Of a stretch of DNA of 64,000 bases, positions 1-10,510 are shown piece by piece. The notes under the pieces were generated by a model. It was not told the DNA's origin. It worked only from the letters and a program-made list of their open reading frames with translations, and did no database searches. The position numbers were made by a program, and so were the translations under genes. The stretch is from Anniella stebbinsi (lineage: Eukaryota; Chordata; Lepidosauria; Squamata; Anniellidae): positions 365,454,973-365,518,972 of the forward strand of contig JARDYH010000002.1 in NCBI GenBank assembly GCA_029215795.1, read 5' to 3'. How positions within the stretch are numbered: position 1 is the first letter of the stretch; each line of letters begins with the position of its first letter.

Positions 1-636
1 CTTGTCTTCGTGGCGCCTCTATTGTGTATCGGCGGTGGCAGCAGCTGGCACAAAGCACATTTGTGCTTCTTCCGGCCAGCTACACCGGAAGGAACGTCAG
101 GGCTCTTTATCTTGCTTCTGTGGCTGCGGCCACGCCTCTTGAAAGGTGAGTTTATTTTATTTTTTTTGTAAAATGGGGGGGGGGAGAGACCTGCAGAGGT
201 GCGGAGGGTAGTTTTTTATTATTATTATTTGTAAAATGGGGGAGTAGGTCCGGGGATGCATGGAGGGGACGCGTGGAGGGAAGTTTAAATATATATATTT
301 GTAAACTGGGGGGGCGTAGGTCCGGGGAGGCGTGGAGGTAGTGCAGCGAGCTTATGGCTCACTGTTCCACCCCCTTCCCTGCCCAGCCCATGGCGACCAA
401 TCAGTGGTCTCCAGGACTGGGCAAGCCTTCCCAGAAGTGGCAGAGAAAAAGCGACAGATGGCAGAAGCTGTCGTCGCTTCGCCACAAACTAAAAAAGTCG
501 CACTAAATGGCCAACTTTTTTAGTTCGCGGCAAAGCCCCTTTGCCCCTAGATAGCTTTGGATTGGCGGCTGCGTCATGTAACGTAAGTGCCGCCATTCCG
601 AAGCCACAGCGACAGATACTGTCTGTCTAGAGGTAC
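1..636. mobile_element. GC-rich TIR element (family P), left edge at window boundary
   Basis: This element resembles the copies at 17726-18197 and 39345-39915. All share an end with CTTC-CGTGGCGCCTCT or CTTCACGGTGCC, a stretch 'AGCGAGCTTATGGCTC', a pair of inverted 'AAAAAAGTCG' and 'CGACTTTTTT' type segments, and 'GGCGTCATGTAA' near the right. No transposase is encoded. The left end may be cut by the window edge. Confidence 0.55.
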
Positions 637-754
637 CCCAGGTTGCAGCCCTCTTCTGTGTGACAGCCCTTTAGGGACCTGAAAAATGCTATTGTATCCG
701 CCCCTCAGTCTTCCCTTTTCAAGGCTAAATACACAGTTCCTTCTGTCTTTCCCC

Positions 755-1150
755 CTAGGACTTAGTTTCTTGTCCCCTGATCATTTTTGACCATCTCTGA
801 ACTCGTTCCAATGTATCGGAGTCCTTCTTAAACTGTGGTGTCCTGAAGTGGACACGGCCTTCAAGGTGAGGTCTGACCAGCACAGAGCAGAGTGGAACTA
901 TTACTACTATACTTCTGTTCATGCCACCTAAAATTGCATTTGTCTTTTTTGCAGCCACATCACACCGCTGACTCATATCCAGCTTGTTCTCAACTACAAC
1001 TCCAAGATCCTTTTCATCCATATTACTATCAAGCCACCTTATACTTGTGCATTTGATTTATCTTTCCTAAATGAAGAACTTTGCACTTTTCCCTGTTGCA
1101 TTGCAGCCTGTCATTTCCTGACCAGTCTTCAAACTTCTGGAGACCCTTTT
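755..1150 (-). mobile_element. CR1 LINE fragment (RT C-terminus)
   Basis: The minus strand encodes KDLGVVVENKLDMSQRCD, then AKKTNAILGGMN, VPLCSVLVRPHLE and LERVQRW. This is the well-known C-terminal end of CR1 ORF2. It is 5'-truncated and decayed by substitutions. Confidence 0.85.
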
Positions 1151-1160
1151 AAATTGATAT

Positions 1161-2164
1161 AGGCTGCCTCTACAAGAGAGGTTTAAAGCTCTTTCAAGGC
1201 GCTTAAAAAAAATTACCTCTACAAGGAGGGAGCGCAAATCGGGCGTAGAGGCGCGCTATCCCTCCGATTGTGCGCATTATCGAATGCGCGTTAAATAGCG
1301 AGTTTGATTTTGCGGCGGGATGTGCTGCTGCTGCTGCTGCTGCTGGCTCCCCTGCTCGGCTCCTGGCTTCCCATAGGAAGTTTAGCCGGCTCCTCTGGCT
1401 CCGTCTTTTGCCTTCCTCGCCCGCCCACGTCCCTCGGCAGACAGCAGGGGGAGACCCCGGCCGGCCTCGGCCAGCTCCTGCTCGCTCCCGCCGCCCCCTG
1501 CGACGGACGGACGGACGGACGGCCAGCCCAGCCCAGCCCCTCCTTCCCTCCCTCCGGCGGGGGAGGGCAAAGCAGCCAGGCACGCAGGCAGGCAATGGAG
1601 CGGAGCGCCGAGGCGCGCCCGGCCCTTTAAGGGCTGCCGGTTCCGGCACAGCCTCAGCTGCAGCCAGCGCGCGCGGGAGAACTTCGCGTGGCCGAAGAAG
1701 GGGTCGCCCTGCCGCCGCCCCCCCCCGCCGCCACCACCGGGAAGGAGACATTCCCCGTCCAGCAGTGACAACTCCTCCCAGCTCCCCTGAGCGCCCACCC
1801 CACCCCGGGTTTCTTGCCTTTGCGGAGAGAAAGGCCGGCGGAGGACTCTCGCTTCCCCCTCCGCTGCTCCCCGGCCGAGATCGGCTCCTGCCTCTTGGGG
1901 TCTGCACACCGCCCCCCCCCCGCAGTCACTCTTTGGAAGCCAGCAGCAGTTTTCCGGGCTGATCCGCCCCCGGCCCCCGATGTAGCCGTCCTGCATCAGC
2001 TGCCCCCCTCCCCGCTCCGTCCCTCCCTGGGGTTCAATCTCGCCTCCCCCCTCCCCTCTCCCTGCCTGCCTCTCGTGCAGAGGTATTAGGCGTAAATGCG
2101 CTTCAGCGATGAAGCGCATAATCACTTAACCAGGCGCAAAAGCGAATCCTTGTGGAGGGGGCCT
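1161..2164 (+). mobile_element. TIR element 'CTCTACAAG', copy 1, with captured GC-rich segment
   Basis: The ends are AGGCTGCCTCTACAAG and CTTGTGGAGGGGGCCT. The sub-terminal parts (with TTAAAGCTCTTTCAAGG, GCGCATTATCGAATGCGCG and GCTTCAGCGATGA) match six other copies in the window. Between 1318 and about 2065 it carries roughly 750 bases of CpG-rich sequence, which only the copy at 45387-47652 shares. No transposase is present. Confidence 0.8.
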
Positions 2165-4049
2165 CAGTTTGATGCCTTCAGGGTGGCTAGGTGGGGGTGG
2201 GGGGTGAGCAGAACAGTTTATTCGGATCTACCCTGAGTTCTTTATGACTTAAGGGATTCTGAAATGGGGCAAAATGCCTAACCCTGAGAACCTGAAGGCA
2301 ATAGACTCTCAACTAATCAAATGTTCGAAAAGCTTTTCTACACGAGGCATGTATCGTGTGCTGGTCCTTCTCTACTCATGGCTGTTTATGGGCTCTTTTT
2401 CTGTTTCCCAAAGTGGCCAAGATGATGCCTTTTACGAAGCTCACGAGCAGAACACAAGTGCAATAGCCCTTTCCTGCTGACGTTTCCCAGCAACTAGTAT
2501 ACAGAGGCATAATATGGTCCACGATATGGTAGATAGCATAATCCTGGAAACAATACCAGCTTGCTCTGCTTACAAGCTTGCTACTTGACCTGGGGAAACT
2601 AAAACAGGGCAGGTGATATATTGCACTGGTGAGGTTAAGCAAGTAATGTTGTTATTTCCAGGGGGGATCCTCCACACAATCCCCAAACCCTGTAACCCTG
2701 TTTCTTTGCATAAAGACCCCATCCACTCCACAAAAAGACCTCCCAAGGGAAATGATGAGATGGACGGATAAGTCAGTTGTAGCAGAAGCACCTTCTCCTT
2801 CGCCCTGTGGGGATCAACCCCAGGGAGAAATTCACCCTTAGAAGAGCTGCGTGCTGCTTAGAGAGTTGTGGCCCAGAGTTCCAATACCCAAATGTCGGTG
2901 CATGAGGGGACTCGCGTGAGGCTGGTGGGTCTTAGGGACTGGATGGCCATCAGATGTTTCTCCTGCCGGTTATCTGGCAGACCATGCTTACCTAGTCTGG
3001 CATCTGCAGGTTGCTCTTCCTTCATTTTGCTGCCAGAGGCTCTTCCCTCTCAGGGGAGCCTTGAGCAAAGAATGGGGCATTCGTGTAATAATGATGAATT
3101 GCTGCTTCGGCTTTTGCTGGAAAGGCTATGCTAACCTGACCGACCCTCGTTTCTCCTCCATTTTTCCTGCCTCATTAAAATGCCTGTGGACTGGCCCTGC
3201 TCCAATTTGGCGTGTGTCTGCCATTGTTCATTGGGAACTTTCTGTGCAGGATCCGAGTGAAAGCAACAAGGGTCTCCTGTGCCACGCCATTCCCCGCCCC
3301 ATGCAACGGGCCCGTCTGCTTCTCCAACGGGGTGTTGTGCCCCTGTGGACAGCTCCGTTGTCACACGTTAGCTTGTCCTGTGAGATATCTATGGGCTACT
3401 GATCTGCAGAAGACAAATGCCGAAGGACAGGAAAAGTGATATAAAAACAAAACCCAGCCAGCTCCCTCCCAGGAAACTTTCTAAAGCATCACTCAGTTTA
3501 AGCCCAGCCAGGCAGCAATACCAATGGAGAGAACTGAATACCCAAACTGGCAAGCACCAGTGCATGAAATTGCAATGTTGCAACATGTTCTGCAGAAGAA
3601 TACCGAGGCATCTGGTAGTAGCGCTAAGCTCAGGGCAAAAAGTACTGCAGCAAACCAGAGCGCAAAGGAACTCTGCATCCTTCTCACCCCCATATCCACC
3701 CACAAGAGAAAGTAGCTTTGGAGACGACTGGAGAGTTGGCCTGCAATTGTATGTTATGACAATTGCATGATTCGCAATAGCACTTAGTATTCGACAACTG
3801 ACAGGTTAAGATTTGGTTTGACTTTGGCAGCTGTTGATCAAGTAATGTCAATGAAGTTTGAAATCTCCCCTCCCCAGCTTTTAAATTTCAAGATAAAATT
3901 TCACACGTAAAAATTATCCATATAGGAAATTCAACACTTTGCATTCAGAATCTGAATGGGAATATGTCAGAACATTGGGGAAAATGTGGAAAATAATATC
4001 TGTTCATTTCTAAAGCTGGCATGTACAGGGGAGCATGTGAAAACATGCA
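2165..4049. other. Mostly unclassified non-coding sequence
   Basis: No gene is seen. A short part at about 2440-2530 resembles the repeat at 54425-54610 ('ACACAAGTGCAATAGC', 'CCAGCAACTAGT'). ORFs here lack family features. The rest shows nothing I recognise. Confidence 0.4.
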
Positions 4050-4090
4050 CAGGAGGAGGAGGAGGAGGAGGAGGAGGAGGAGGAGGAGGA
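4050..4090 (+). repeat. (GGA)n microsatellite
   Basis: About 13 GGA units. It sits at the 3' end of the adjoining minus-strand L2-like LINE and probably grew from its tail. Confidence 0.95.
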
Positions 4091-4640
4091 TCCCGCCTTT
4101 TCCCCAATACTGGGACTCAAGGTGGTTTACAAATTAAAACATGTACAGTTAAAAACAAAGATATACAAAACTTAAAAATATAATTAAACATAGTACAATA
4201 TTAAAATATTTAAAACAATTAAAACATTTAAAAACATTTTCGATACAAATACTTTAAAAAAAATCCAAGATATAAACAAGACATCAACAGAGGTCCAAAC
4301 TACTCCCCAAAGGCCTGCTGAAACAGAAAAGTTTTAGCCTGCTTCCAAAGGCACACCAAGGGGGGAGCCAGTCTAGCTTCCCTGGGAAGGGAGTTCCAGA
4401 GCCCTGGGGTAGCCACCAAGAAGGCCCTCTCTCGCGTTCCCACCAGGCGTGCCTGTGATGGTGGTGGGACTGAGAGAAGGGCCTCCCCTGAAGACCTCAG
4501 GGCACGGGTAGGCTCGTAAGGGAGAATATGGTCTTTCAGATAACCTGGACCTGAGCCATATAGGGCTTTATAGGTCATAGCCAGCACTTTGAATTGTGCC
4601 CGAAACAGTCCGGAAGCCAGTGGAGGTGTTTTAACAGGGA
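4091..4640 (-). mobile_element. L2-like LINE 3' end
   Basis: The minus strand encodes a relic of the RT C-terminus (TYKALYGSGPGYLKDHILPY, then WNSLPREARLAP). It is followed by a 3' UTR whose complement reads ACTCAAGGTGGTTTAC. The same ending occurs in several other copies in the window. It is 5'-truncated. Confidence 0.8.
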
Positions 4641-4940
4641 AGCTGTATGCTCCCTGTAGCCAACCCCCATCAACATGCTGTTAACTGTCCTGATTCAGTC
4701 CCAGAGCCCCTGGAAAAGTGGGGGTGGAGCCCCCTTCAGACAACCCAGGGGGCTGAACTGCCCTAGAGATAATTGGGCAAGAAAGGCTGCTTTTGCAGTC
4801 AAGACTGATTGATAAAGAAGAGGGAGAGGTCCAGTCATCTCTCTGGGCTTCAGGAACCTAACTATGCCATCTTGCTAGCTGAGCCTTCAGAGGAGACCTT
4901 TGCTTTATGGAGGGAGGAGCATGCATGGAGAGTAATGTGT

Positions 4941-4972
4941 GGAGAGAGAGAGACAGAGAGAGAGAGGAGGTT
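4941..4972 (+). repeat. GA-rich simple repeat
   Basis: An imperfect (GA)n tract interrupted by single bases. Confidence 0.85.
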
Positions 4973-5182
4973 AAATGAAAGGGGCCAAGTCCTGAACAGA
5001 GTTCTTCTGTTGTTCTAGAACGATCATGAATGGTGTCTTTTCAGTACAATTGTGATCCCTCTTGAATTAATGTTTACTGCCATATTGGACCACCTTCAGC
5101 CTGCTCACCACCCCTGCCTTAAAAACATCTCCAGGACCCCTTCAGTCCAAAGGTGTTTGTGTGGCCTTACAAGAAATGTTGG

Positions 5183-5618
5183 CCCGGGGTTTCCCGGTCC
5201 TAACCTGGAAACCTAGGCCGAACCGGGGCAACCGGGGGGCAGCGGGTGAAAACCGGGGTGGCGGGGGGTCACGCGGCGGTGGCGGGAGGCGGGCAGCGCG
5301 AGGCACTTACCTGCTGGAGCGTCCGCTTCCCTCCGGTGCTCGGAATCTACTGAGAAACAGGCTTCGCGGCCTGTCCCTCAGTAGCGCGCCGGGTGATGAC
5401 GTCATCACCCGGCGCGTACTGAGAGACAGGCCAGGAAGCCTGTTTCTCAGTAGATTCTGAGCACCGGAGGGAAGCGGACGCCCAGGTAAGGAGCGCGTGG
5501 CGGCGTGGCACGCGCGGGGGGGGGGGGGGGTGGCGCGGGCGCACGGGGGGGTTTGTTTTGGGTGGGGGGGTGGCGGGGGGGGGGTCCGGGATTTTGATTG
5601 TCATAATCTGGTCACCCT
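5183..5618. mobile_element. hAT-type palindromic element, TSD AATGTTGG
   Basis: An exact 8-bp repeat, AATGTTGG, flanks it (5175-5182 and 5619-5626). The right end, TCTGGTCACCCT, matches the 'TAGGGTGACCA' class of hAT ends; the left end is eroded. The interior is a large palindrome centred at 5400/5401 on GATGACGTCATC, with outer arms reaching about 5300 and 5500. G runs lie at about 5516-5530 and 5575-5584. No transposase. Confidence 0.8.
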
Positions 5619-6211
5619 AATGTTGGTCTATTAGAAAAGAATTGAAAAGGCAATAACAACACAATAGAGGCATAATAAGACCGTTATCACAACACACCTA
5701 TGAAGCCACGAAGCAATGTGCAAGCTTTTCAGATCACCGGGGATGTGTGGAAACCTTTGAAGTGCAAAGCACTCGTTATGACCTCATTACCACGTCCCCC
5801 AACAGAAGTCCAAAAATGCAGGCAGCTGTGTTGATTCATATCAACCAATCAGTCCTAGCAGTTTTCAACTCCACCAAGAGGATCTTCCTCCAGCAGATCA
5901 GAGCATTGCAACTATGTTCAGCCTGAAGGGAGTGGCGGATGATACCATCATCCCTGCTAATTGTAACTTCCTGTTGCTTCAACCCTGTGAGCCCCTGTTC
6001 CACTATGCCATTGGAGATCACAAGAACTCTTCTTTAGAAAAAAAGATGCTGCTGGCTATGATGAAAATTAAGCCTCCTCCTGCATTTTGCAATAATCTTA
6101 AAACAGAATGGCGGAGGTGCTCTCTAGTCTAAGTTTGCAAGCCTGAGAGTAGCCCATTAAACTCCTGGCAATGACTTTTGAGTAGACATTTATAGGATTG
6201 CACTGCTAATT

Positions 6212-6531
6212 TCGGCTGACCAGATAAAATCCAGGTCAGGGCTCATGTAACTTTAACAGTTGTAGAGAAAAGGGAATTTCAGCCAGTGTCATTTGTATGC
6301 AATTAGTTCCTGATGAAATTCCCTCTTCATCACAACTGTTAAAGTTACAGGGGCCCTGCCTTCTTTTGTATATGGTCACTCTAGTATAGTGGATGCACCT
6401 TTAACAGTTGTGATGAAGAGGGAATTTCACCAGGAACTAATTGCATACAAATGACACTGGCTGAAATACCCTTTTCTCTACAACTGTTAAAGTTACATGA
6501 GCCCTGACCTGGATTTTATCTGGTCAGCCTA
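6212..6531. mobile_element. hAT-type MITE, TSD TGCTAATT
   Basis: The exact 8-bp repeat TGCTAATT occurs at 6204-6211 and 6532-6539. The ends are TCGGCTGACC and GGTCAGCCTA. The interior is an inverted repeat containing 'CATGTAACTTTAACAGTTG' and 'AATTTCA'. It is related to 11831-12127 and 35253-35571. Confidence 0.88.
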
Positions 6532-6547
6532 TGCTAATTAAGTTAGA

Positions 6548-6656
6548 CCAGCTTTCCCCAACCTGGTGCTCTCTAGGTGATTTGGACTTCAACTCCCCCC
6601 AGCCATAATGCTGGCAGCTGTAGTCCAAAACATCTGAACAGCACCATGCTGGGGAA
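6548..6656. mobile_element. Short palindromic MITE ('CCCCAACCTGGT')
   Basis: An inverted repeat with 'TTCCCCAACCTGGTGCTCTC' at the left and the complementary form 'CACCATGCTGGGGAAG' at the right; the centre has 'AACTCCC' and 'GTAGTCC'. Related copies are at about 13960-14050, 21690-21790, 23083-23190 and 39105-39238. Confidence 0.7.
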
Positions 6657-6742
6657 GAGTGGGTTAGCCCGTACCTAATGCAAAAAGGCATTCAGTGACA
6701 AAGAAACAATGGCAGCTCTTCCTTTGAAAATATACAATCCAG

Positions 6743-7741
6743 TAGGGATGTGCATTGTAGTGGACCCGATACCCAATACCGATACAAATTGGTGGCAATT
6801 GGGCATCTGATCTCTGATTCCGATGCTGGCCACAGCAGGTCTGATTTCTCTTGATCCGATTGTTTTTCAATCTGATTAATTTAGGAAAAAAATGGAAAAT
6901 TGGGCCTCCATTTTATGTGTTTTTGCCATAGGGGAAATAAAGGTTTCCCCCAATGCAAGTCTATGGGGAAAACATGGCAGCGGGTGACTGTGGACCTCCC
7001 TCCCTCCCCCCTTACCTGCTGCCTTCTTGCTGCCTCCCGCTGCTTCCGTACTACTGATAAACTGGCCTTGCGGCCTGTTCCACAATACAGCGACAGCATG
7101 CCAGGTGGCATCATCGCTCAGCACGCCGTCGCTCTATTGTAGAACAGGCAACAAGGCCTGTTTATCAGTAGTATGGATGCAGCAGGCGGCAGCGAGGAGG
7201 CAGCAGGTAGGGAGCGCAAGTGGGGAGAGGGGGAGGGAGGGGAGAGGGGGAGGGAGGGAGTGGAGGTGGGAGGTCCCTGCTTATCTGCCTCCATCCCACG
7301 CAGCCTTCCACTGCTTCCTTCTACTGAGAATTAGGCTTTGCGGCCTGCTTCTCAGTAGAGCAACGGCGTGCGGGTGATGATGTCACCCGGCATGTCGTCG
7401 CTCTACTGAGAACCAGGCCACAAAGCCTAATTAGCAGTAGACGGAAGCCGCAGATGGCAGCGGATGGCAGCGCGGGACAGCACCAGGCAAAAAGTACGAG
7501 GAGGGAGGGAGGGAGGGCCTCCGTTTTAGGTGTTTTCCCCATAGACTTGCATTGTGGAAAATCTTTCTGGGGAAAACACCTAAAATGGCGATCTGATATC
7601 GAAATCAGAACTTCCGATTTTGTATCGGTATCGGATCCGATCCGATAACACGAACCTTCATTTTTTGCGATCTGATATTTTACAAAATCTGACTTCCGAT
7701 TCCGATACCGATATGATTTTTGGGGTCCGTGTATATCCCTA
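6743..7741. mobile_element. hAT-type non-autonomous element, TSD CAATCCAG
   Basis: It starts TAGGGATGTGCA and ends TGTATATCCCTA, and is flanked by the exact 8-bp repeat CAATCCAG (6735-6742 and 7742-7749). The sub-terminal parts are rich in GATCCGAT-like and 'CCGATACCGATA' motifs. Two palindromic cores lie at about 7048-7176 and 7320-7442, with TACTGAGAA arms. 'CTTACCTGCTG' stands to the left of the first core and 'GCAGGTAGGGAGC' to the right of it. No transposase. Confidence 0.92.
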
Positions 7742-7749
7742 CAATCCAG

Positions 7750-8440
7750 AACTTATGCAGATCGACTTCTAGGACAGCTTTAGTATGCCCCAATTGCCAC
7801 ATCACTCACTCTTCTTTTTTCTCCCTCCAAGGATGAGCTTGTTTAACAATTGGTTTAAAAAGTAACTATGTGCACCAAGCCAGCCACAAGCCCGGAGAGG
7901 TCATAGACCCGACTGAATGAAACACGAACAGATCAAAACAGTTAATTCCTCTCTTCTAAGAATTTTTAATTGGAGATTCTTGCACGTTTAATGTTTAATG
8001 CAAGTGGCCGTAATTGGTTACTTCTTTCCACAGATCATGAGCAGAGAAGATTTGGGAGCTGAATGCTCCATTGCCTTCTAATTGCCGTAACGATCACTCA
8101 AGAGTTGCATGGCTGGGCAGAAGCACTGCATGAAGGAGCAAAGGACTGGACTGAATCCTTGGACCAAACTTTTCTGCTAAAGATGAGAAAGGGTTATAGA
8201 AGAGGTAGAATTGGACTCCCCGGGATGGGTTTCAGCATTGTCAATATGTCCTAAATGAAGTGGTGGTGGTGGGGAGGGGCACATTCCGTTCTAGTAGCGT
8301 GCATTCATTTTGTAACCAATGAAAAATGGGACGCATTCAATTCAATTTTCATCCATTATGAAACAAATGCCAAGTGTAATGAATGGAATTCATTCTCCCC
8401 ACACCATTTGCGCTCCTTATTCAGTCATGGGAGGGAGGGG
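7750..8440. other. Unclassified non-coding sequence
   Basis: No gene or recognisable repeat was found. ORFs here are short and lack family features. Confidence 0.4.
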
Positions 8441-8690
8441 GGTGACCTTCTCCAGTAGCAATGGAGGTTCTTTTGGCAGCTGCTTCCTGGGGTCACCATT
8501 TTCTTTTCCCCAGAATGCCCCAGAGGTTGAATTGCTCCACACACACACACACTAACAGCTGCCGGTGGGAGCCACCATCTCCTCCCCCAAGAATGCACCA
8601 GGTCAATACAATGCCCAGGGCATTCTGGGAAAAGTAAATGGTGGCCACCAGGAAGCAGCCGCAAACAGGGCCTCTGCTGCTGAAGAAAAA
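8441..8690. repeat. Inverted repeat, MITE-like
   Basis: The left arm has 'GGCAGCTGCTTCCTGGGGTC' and 'CCCCAGAATGCCC'; the right arm has 'GGGCATTCTGGGAAAAG' and 'GGCCACCAGGAAGCAGCC'. The loop contains an (AC)n tract at about 8540-8552. Confidence 0.65.
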
Positions 8691-8699
8691 AGGAAGACG

Positions 8700-9840
8700 T
8701 ACAAAGGGAGAACAAGAATAATGAAACCAATGCAATTTAAGCAAATGAAACAGCTAAACAAATTAAGTTTAGAAAAATAATGAAATAATGAAATGGGGGA
8801 AAATATGTTCCTGCCTCTCCCCCGGCCCTCCTTACTGTGTTTTCTGTTTTGTATTCCTGGGGCTCACCTTGGGATCTGGAGACATAAAATGACTTATAGT
8901 TCATAAGCATTTCAGCATATCTTCCCAGGTTATAACTGGATGTTTGCAGTTGCTGATGCTCTCAGCACTGTTGATATATGGCAATGGTGGCTCTTGGTGG
9001 CACGGCCAAGGCTGCAGCTGAGCCGACCTCCTTCAGAAGTGAGTGACTGGCCAGGGCCAATCTGGTGGGAGCATCAGCATGGTACTGGCCTATGCCACTC
9101 GGTGCCTGTGTACTGGGAGGGCTGGGGTTGCAATACCAGCGAGAGAGATCCATACAGGTTTTCCTCTCAGGCCAGCCGCCGCAGTCCCCTTCTTCTCTGC
9201 AGAGGCAGCCTCAGAGCCAAGCCAGGGACGTCCTGCCGCCTTAGACAAACAAGGCTGGCCGATGGGGCAGGCCCACATCCAGGCTTCTCACTTTGTCCAT
9301 TGTGACTGGCCTGGAGATGCACAGAGTGCCAGGCAGAGATTTCATTAATCCCACCCTCAGTTGGTCTGAATTCATTGCCACTAATACAATGCCTTTTTCT
9401 GTGCGTGGTGCCAGGGCCGGGCGTGTTTCCTGCACCACGTATGACCTCCTGTTAGTTCTCAACAAAAGCTGGCTGGCAAGCACAGCACGGCCGGTGGAGC
9501 AAAACAGCCCAGTGTGTCCCCTACGGCTGAGTGCACGCCAAGCTGAAACCGACGTCAGGTTCCAAGAGGGGCTCCAGCAGCAAATAAATCAGTAGGGATC
9601 ATGCCAACAGGAGGCAGCTGCAAAACCGTCCTTTCCTTTGTGCCATTCTCATGCCCACTCCCCCATCAGCAAAGGTCTTCTCTCAAGCAGGAGCCTCAGC
9701 AATGGGCTATGACAGGGCTTGCTCCAGAGGCGGGTGGGGCCAGGCATTTTGTGGAGACCCAGACCATCAAAGAGCCTACAGACAGACCCAGCAGCAGCGC
9801 CATTCGCATTTTCCAAGGAGCAGCCAAGAAGACCTCTTGG
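8700..9840. other. Unclassified non-coding sequence
   Basis: No exon-like structure or known repeat is convincing here. ORFs in four frames over 8940-9600 overlap each other, which argues against coding. Confidence 0.4.
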
Positions 9841-9847
9841 TTGGCAC

Positions 9848-10000
9848 ACCTCCAGTGAGGGCAGGACTTGCATTGCGTACAAAAGGTGCCAGGTTCGAAC
9901 CCAGCCTCACTGGTTGAGAGGACTGTAGGTAAGAGATGATAGGAAAGACCACAGAGAGCAACTGCCAGTCAGAACAGACAATACTGGGCAAGCGGGACAC
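9848..10000 (+). mobile_element. tRNA-derived SINE, decayed
   Basis: A B-box-like GGTTCGAACCC occurs at about 9892-9902. It is followed by SINE body sequence, including 'CAACTGCCAGTCAGAACAG' and 'ACAATACTGGGC', that matches the copies at 36707, 48148 and (reversed) 22200. Confidence 0.65.
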
Positions 10001-10329
10001 ATCGTGTGACCTCGAGTAAGCTTCCAACACTGGTCAAAAGAAATCATCCAGCCCATTGCTGGCTTTGTGTCACATTTCAGCCTATGGGAGGGACCACAGC
10101 TCAGTGAGCAAGGAACTGCTAGACAGTTTGGAAAGCCTCCAAGAAGAACTCTCTTCTAGACCAGCACCTGTTCATTTCGTTGAGACGTGGTCAGCAGAAC
10201 TTCTCAGTGGACCAGCAAGGAGGTTCACAACTGCAGAGGCTACAAGGAAGGAATAAGGGCGGAGGGAGCCCAATGGAAAAATCTAAGGCCAAAGACAAAA
10301 TAGTGCACACATCTGACATTAAGGTGGAC

Positions 10330-10510
10330 CTTCCTAAAGCAGAAGAGCTAGTATGGTTAGGGTGTGGGGAGACCCAGGTTCAATTGCCCACTTGGCCACA
10401 AAATTCACTGGCTGACTTTGAGCCAGTCAAACTCTCTCAATCTAACCTATCTTGCAGGGCTGTGCTGCCTTGAGATATGAATGGACATGAATAATAATTA
10501 AAAATTGAAC
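10330..10510 (+). mobile_element. tRNA-derived SINE (second type)
   Basis: It contains 'GAGACCCAGGTTCAATTGCC', a tRNA-like B box, then 'TTGAGCCAGTCAAACTC' and 'CTAACCTATCTTGCAGGG'. It is the same type as the copy at 40897-41090. Confidence 0.7.

Noticed and set aside
1270..1962. 230-codon ORF in the captured GC-rich segment, with a counterpart at 45495-46127
   Set aside because: The two copies agree at both ends but differ in frame through the middle because of uncompensated indels, so the frame is not conserved as protein.
9892..9902. tRNA gene suggested by B-box GGTTCGAACCC (also at 40950 and 22330)
   Set aside because: No cloverleaf can be drawn; each is followed by a conserved SINE body, so these are tRNA-derived SINEs.
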